Part shown: one piece after another, positions 60,490 through 64,000 of the stretch
Position numbering within the stretch: the first letter of the stretch is position 1
Layout: every line of letters starts with the position of its first letter
From: VRUE01 sp963727465
GTDB lineage: Bacteria > Actinomycetota > Thermoleophilia > Solirubrobacterales > 70-9
DNA: 64,000 bases
Assembly: GCA_963727465.1 (NCBI GenBank)
Contig: CAVSGL010000007.1
Span: 50,684 to 114,683, forward strand
Reading direction: 5' to 3'
Notes under the pieces: model-generated
Told to the model about the DNA's origin: nothing
Database searches by the model: none
The model's input: only the letters and a program-made list of their open reading frames with translations
Program-made: the position numbers and the translations under genes

Positions 60490-60813
60490 ATGGCTGACGA
60501 GAAGACTATGGATCGCGACGTGCCCGACCGCGGCATCGCCGGCGATCTCCACGACCCGAACCTGACGATCCCCGCCGCCGAGGACCGCAAGGTCGAGCGT
60601 GCGGCGCTCGACTGGCTGCTCGACGCATACCCCGACCGCCTCACGATCCTCGAGCTCTCGCTGGCGATGAACGCCGGCGAGGTCGATCTCGGCCGCGAGG
60701 ACGCGGTCGAGCGGGCGGTCCGCGAGCTGGTCGGCGCCGGCCTGCTGCACTGTTGCTGCGGCCAGGTCCTGCCGACCCGCGCGGCGCTCTACTACCGGCG
60801 CCTGGAGGACTGA
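60490..60813 (+). CDS. small winged-helix-like protein of unknown function
   Basis: A 107-aa acidic protein: DLHDPNLTIPAAEDRKVERA, ALDWLLDAYPDRLTILELSL, GREDAVERAVRELVGAGLLH, then CCCGQVLPTRAALYYRRLE. The helix pattern suggests a winged helix (T-I-x-E-L...VERAVRELVGAGLL). The CCC run is unusual. AAGGAG (60470-60475) could be its ribosome site, 14 nt before the ATG; a TATATT lies at 60366. Confidence 0.6.
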   Translation: MADEKTMDRDVPDRGIAGDLHDPNLTIPAAEDRKVERAALDWLLDAYPDRLTILELSLAMNAGEVDLGREDAVERAVRELVGAGLLHCCCGQVLPTRAALYYRRLED

Positions 60814-60856
60814 CGCCGGCGACCGGGCGCGGTCACCGGGTCGGCTTCGGTCGGCC

Positions 60857-62488
60857 GTGGCCTCGCCCGGTCGCTCCCCGTTCGTTTGGGAGACTCCGGG
60901 CGTGTCCGAGGGCCGCTCGAGCGACAGCGAGGAACGCGACGGCCTCGCCGAGCTGCGCCGGCGCGAGGCCCTGACCCGCGACGAGGCCCGCCCCGACGCC
61001 GTGCGGCGCCGCCACGAGGCCGGTGGGCGCACCGCGCGCGAGAACATCGCCGATCTCGTCGACCCGGGCAGCTTCGTCGAGTACGGCCGCTTCGCCGTCG
61101 CCGCGCAGCGCGGCCGGCGAGAGCTCGCGGAGCTGATCGCCCGCACCCCCGCCGACGGTCTCCTCGGCGGCACCGCCCGGGTCAACGGCGAGCTGTTCGG
61201 CGAGCGCGCCGCCTGCGCGGTCCTCTCCTACGACTACACGGTCCTCGCCGGCACCCAGGGGGCGCTCGGGCACCGCAAGAAGGACCGCCTGTTCGAGCTG
61301 ATCGAGCGCATGCGGCTGCCCGCCGTGCTGTTCGCCGAGGGCGGGGGAGGGCGGCCCGGCGACACCGACTACCCGGTGGTGTCGGCGCTCGACACGCGCG
61401 CCTTCGCCCTCTGGGCGCGGCTCTCCGGCCTGGCGCCGCGGATCGCCGTCGTCTCCGGCCGCTGCTTCGCCGGCAACGCCGTGCTCGCGGGCTGCTCGGA
61501 CCTGATCGTCGCCACCGAGAACGCGTCGCTCGGCATGGGCGGGCCGGCGATGATCGCCGGCGGCGGCCTCGGCGAGGTCGACCCCGACGAGGTCGGGCCG
61601 CTGGAGATGCAGGCGCGCAACGGCGTCGTCGACCTCGCCGTCGCCGACGAGCGCGAGGCGGTGGCCGCGACGAAGCGACTGCTCGCCTACTTCCAGGGCC
61701 CGACCGCGCCCGGCGAGGAACCCGACCAGGCGCCGCTGCGCGAGCTGGTGCCCGAGCGCGAGCGCCGCGCCTACCCGGTCGCCCCGGTGATCGAGACCCT
61801 CGCCGACGCCGGCTCGGCCACCTTCCTGCGCGAGCGCTTCGCGCCCGAGCTGGTCACCGCGCTGGCTCGGATCGAGGGCCGGCCGCTCGGCTTCCTCGCC
61901 AACGACACCCGCCACACGGCGGGCGCGATCACCAGCGACGCCGGCGACAAGGCGGCGCGGTTCCTCCGGCTCTGCGACGCCTTCGGCCTGCCGGTCGTCT
62001 CGCTGATCGACACGCCGGGGATGATGGTCGGCCCCGAGGCCGAGGCGACCGGCCTCGTGCGCCACGCCTCGCGCCTGCTGATCGGCGGCGCGGCCCTGCG
62101 CGTGCCGCTGATCGCCGTGGTCCTGCGCCGCGGCTACGGCCTCGGCGCCCAGGCGATGGCGGGCGGCAGCCTGCACGAGCCGCTGCTGACCGTCGCCTGG
62201 CCCGGCGCCCACCTCGGCCCGATGGGCCTCGAGGGCGCGGTGCGCCTTGCGCTGCGCAAGGAGCTCGAAGAGATCGCCGACGAGGCGGAGCGCGAGCAGC
62301 GGGTGCGCGACCTGACCGCGGCCGCGACCGAGAACGCGAAGGCGCTCAACGCGGCGACCCTGTTCGAGCTCGACGACGTGATCGACCCGGCCCAGACCCG
62401 CGCGCTGATCGCCTCGACCCTGGCGACGGCTGCGGCGCATGCCGAGCCCCCGCGCGCCACACCACCCCGCTTCATCGACGCCTGGTGA
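60857..62488 (+). CDS. acyl-CoA carboxylase carboxyltransferase, second copy
   Basis: A 543-aa protein from GTG 60857 (or GTG 60902). It has the carboxyltransferase fold: RRRHEAGGRTARENIADLVD, SFVEYGRFAVAAQRGRRELA, LFAEGGGGRPGDTDYPVVSA, SGRCFAGNAVLAGCSDLIVA, SLGMGGPAMIAGGGLGEVDP, DTPGMMVGPEAEATGLVRHA and GYGLGAQAMAGGSLHEPLLT. It differs clearly from the copy at 24026, so the substrates probably differ. It may be an acetyl- or propionyl-type subunit. It stands alone, convergent with the PQQ-like gene. Confidence 0.85.
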   Translation: MASPGRSPFVWETPGVSEGRSSDSEERDGLAELRRREALTRDEARPDAVRRRHEAGGRTARENIADLVDPGSFVEYGRFAVAAQRGRRELAELIARTPADGLLGGTARVNGELFGERAACAVLSYDYTVLAGTQGALGHRKKDRLFELIERMRLPAVLFAEGGGGRPGDTDYPVVSALDTRAFALWARLSGLAPRIAVVSGRCFAGNAVLAGCSDLIVATENASLGMGGPAMIAGGGLGEVDPDEVGPLEMQARNGVVDLAVADEREAVAATKRLLAYFQGPTAPGEEPDQAPLRELVPERERRAYPVAPVIETLADAGSATFLRERFAPELVTALARIEGRPLGFLANDTRHTAGAITSDAGDKAARFLRLCDAFGLPVVSLIDTPGMMVGPEAEATGLVRHASRLLIGGAALRVPLIAVVLRRGYGLGAQAMAGGSLHEPLLTVAWPGAHLGPMGLEGAVRLALRKELEEIADEAEREQRVRDLTAAATENAKALNAATLFELDDVIDPAQTRALIASTLATAAAHAEPPRATPPRFIDAW

Positions 62489-62489
62489 C

Positions 62490-62534
62490 CGCGGTCGAGG
62501 TTTGCCTCGCTATGCGACGAAAACCTCGACCGCG
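62490..62534. repeat. dispersed palindromic repeat, copy 2
   Basis: Perfect 14-bp arms CGCGGTCGAGGTTT (62490-62503) and AAACCTCGACCGCG (62521-62534), 17-nt loop. Same family as 9765-9807. Here it lies between two convergent genes and starts 2 bp after one stop. Confidence 0.7.
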
Positions 62535-62537
62535 TCC

Positions 62538-63740
62538 TCAGCGCCCGCCGGTCGGTTCGAGGCCGATCAGCTCGAAGTAGCCGATCAGGTAGATCCGGCG
62601 GCCGTCGGAGACGACCGGCGTGTAGCCGGCCTGGCCGATCTCGAAGGTCTTCCTGCCCGTGCGGACGTCGATGCCGATCGTCTTGTCGGTCTGGAAGCTC
62701 GAGGTGTAGACGGTGTGGCCGATCACCACCGCGGTGCCGGGCACCGGGCCGCCGACCGCGTACCGCCAGCGCGGCCTGCCGGTGCGCGCGTCGAGCGCGA
62801 AGAAGCGCCCCCCTTCGGAGCCGATGTAGACGCTCGGCGGCGTCCCGGGCGCCTGAGCGACCGCCGGCGTGCCGTAGACCGGCCCGCCGGCGTCGAAGGT
62901 CCAGGCGACCCTGCCCGTCTTCTCGTCGAAGGCGAACACGGTCCCGTCGTCGCGGGCGGCGTAGACGCGGCCGAAGCCGATCGCCGGCGACGAGAAGAAG
63001 CCGCCCTGGCCGTATGGCGCGACCCTGGTCGTGTTGGTCCGCCAGACCGGCTTGCCGTCGCTCGCCTGGAGCGAGAACATCGCGCCCTCGTAGTCGGCGA
63101 CGTAGATGCGGCCGTCGTGGAAGCTGGGGCTCGCTTTGATCGCGTCGGGCGAGTGGAAGCGCCAGCTCGTGCTGCCGTCGTCGGTGCGCAGGGCGATGAC
63201 GTCGCCCGTGTCGGTGCCGAGGTAGAGCGTTTCGCCGATCGCCAGCGGCGAGGATTCGAGGTGCGCGTGCAGCTCCCGCTTCCAGTCCAGCTTGCCGCTC
63301 GTCGCGTCGCCGGCGGCGAGCGTGCCGCCGAGAAAGGCGCCGTAGACGCGCCCCTGGTGGTAGACGGGGCCGGTCACGTCGGTCGGTTTGCCGTGATTCG
63401 GATGGTCTTTGATTTCCCACAGCACCTTGCGGTCGCGGAGCCGCACCGCTTTGCCGTTGCCGAACTTGTTGATCACGTAGGCGACCCCGTTCGCGATCGC
63501 CGGCGGGAACTCGATCAGCCCGTGCGTGTTCACCGACCACGCTTGCTTCAGCGGCGGGTCGAGCCCCCGCCCTTCGTCAGGCAGGTACTGCGTGCGCTCC
63601 GGCACCCGCCCGAACAGCGGCCAGTCGGCGAGCGGTCGCGAAGAGCCCCCTTCGCCGCCGGCCCCGCCCCCGCAGCCGCCGAGCAGCAGCCCGGCGAGCA
63701 GCAGGATGGGGAGGGCACGGGGAGGACGCGGCGATCTCAT
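62538..63740 (-). CDS. PQQ-like beta-propeller lipoprotein
   Basis: A 400-aa protein with a lipoprotein signal (LPILLLAGLLLGGCGGGAGG) and PQQ/BamB-type blades: LAAGDATSGKLDWKRELHAH, LYLGTDTGDVIALRTDDGST, IYVADYEGAMFSLQASDGKP, VFAFDEKTGRVAWTFDAGGP, FFALDARTGRPRWRYAVGGP and IGIDVRTGRKTFEIG. About seven blades are present. No PQQ dehydrogenase residues are clear, so it is likely a surface scaffold or binding protein. Confidence 0.88.
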   Translation of the reverse strand: MRSPRPPRALPILLLAGLLLGGCGGGAGGEGGSSRPLADWPLFGRVPERTQYLPDEGRGLDPPLKQAWSVNTHGLIEFPPAIANGVAYVINKFGNGKAVRLRDRKVLWEIKDHPNHGKPTDVTGPVYHQGRVYGAFLGGTLAAGDATSGKLDWKRELHAHLESSPLAIGETLYLGTDTGDVIALRTDDGSTSWRFHSPDAIKASPSFHDGRIYVADYEGAMFSLQASDGKPVWRTNTTRVAPYGQGGFFSSPAIGFGRVYAARDDGTVFAFDEKTGRVAWTFDAGGPVYGTPAVAQAPGTPPSVYIGSEGGRFFALDARTGRPRWRYAVGGPVPGTAVVIGHTVYTSSFQTDKTIGIDVRTGRKTFEIGQAGYTPVVSDGRRIYLIGYFELIGLEPTGGR

Positions 63741-63780
63741 CGGGTTGGGAGGTATCGGCAGGGGAAAACTGGCTCTGGAG

Positions 63781-63851
63781 AGCGGCGGACGGGAATCGAA
63801 CCCGCATCATCGCCTTGGAAGGGCGAGGCTCTACCGTTGAGCTACCGCCGC
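63781..63851 (-). tRNA. tRNA-Gly (TCC)
   Basis: A 71-nt tRNA: acceptor GCGGCGG pairs with CCGCCGC, discriminator T; D-arm GCTC-AACGGTA-GAGC; anticodon loop CTTCCAA gives TCC; T-arm GCGGG-TTCGATT-CCCGT. Confidence 0.95.
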
Positions 63852-63929
63852 GCGGTGCGGATCGCCAACCCGGCGCGACCCACGACGCCTCGACAGTTTG
63901 CCGCAATCCGTCAGAATGGGGACCAGCCA

Positions 63930-64000
63930 CGGGGAGTGGCGCAGTCTGGTAGCGCACTCGGCTGGGGGCCGAGCGGTCGCAGGTTCAAATCCTGTCTCCC
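63930..64000 (+). tRNA. tRNA-Pro (GGG), cut by the window end
   Basis: Starts CGGGGAG at 63930. D-arm GCGC-AGTCTGGTA-GCGC; anticodon arm CTCGG-CTGGGGG-CCGAG gives GGG; T-arm GCAGG-TTCAAAT-CCTGT. The last two or three acceptor bases lie beyond the window. Confidence 0.92.

Overview
The window comes from a high-GC actinobacterium. The gene content points to the Thermoleophilia (Solirubrobacterales-type): a complete set of coenzyme F420 genes, many secreted or lipoprotein genes of unknown function, PucR-type regulators, a giant NHL/Rhs protein, and acyl-CoA carboxylase and ethylmalonyl-CoA pathway genes. The taxonomic call is inferred from gene content only.

Left arm (1-33.3 kb), mostly ordinary chromosome. 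It holds a partial MeaA-type B12 mutase and, nearby, crotonyl-CoA carboxylase/reductase (ccr), which together suggest the ethylmalonyl-CoA pathway. It also holds ClpS, RmuC, three toxin-antitoxin pairs of the VapBC type (two within 1.4 kb), a bicupin, YgfZ, an MntR-MntH manganese operon with operator-like palindromes, an NMT1-type binding lipoprotein and an aquaporin. The F420 genes follow: fbiC on the plus strand, then npdG-cofD-cofC-cofE on the minus strand. After these come an SDR/HMG-CoA lyase/peptidase/acyl-CoA carboxylase/ABC-2 exporter run on the plus strand, and acetoacetyl-CoA synthetase plus a metallo-beta-lactamase-fold hydrolase on the minus strand. Two tRNA-Leu genes are each abutted by a decayed HTH-LAGLIDADG protein.

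Middle (33.36-58.30 kb), a decayed integrative conjugative element about 24.9 kb long. It is bounded by a 49-bp perfect direct repeat that covers the 5' half of a tRNA-Trp-like gene. A ParB-like gene fused by deletion to a MobF relaxase/helicase lies inside the left repeat. A broken tyrosine integrase lies inside the right repeat. Between them are a PucR-type regulator, an 8-kb Rhs/NHL surface protein with a recent 855-bp in-frame duplication, and an orphan second Rhs C-terminal tip with a different end. Small membrane or lipoprotein genes follow both tips and are candidate immunity or partner genes. The stretch also has an IS1380-type element and a solo copy of its end, and a truncated TraG/VirD4 coupling protein. 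At 53.3-57.6 kb there is a Russian-doll insertion: traG is cut by an IS21-like end, the IS21 leader is cut by a group II intron placed immediately 3' of a perfect hairpin, and the reverse transcriptase of that intron is cut, exactly in its YADD active-site region, by a second complete group II intron (a bacterial twintron).

Right arm (58.3-64 kb), chromosome again. It has a secreted protein, two tandem XRE regulators that each follow a near-identical box resembling restriction-modification C-protein operators, small winged-helix proteins, a second acyl-CoA carboxylase carboxyltransferase, a PQQ-like propeller lipoprotein, tRNA-Gly and a partial tRNA-Pro.

Several genes carry single-base indels, two of them clearly in G runs. 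Some may be assembly errors, so the pseudogene calls need read-level checks.
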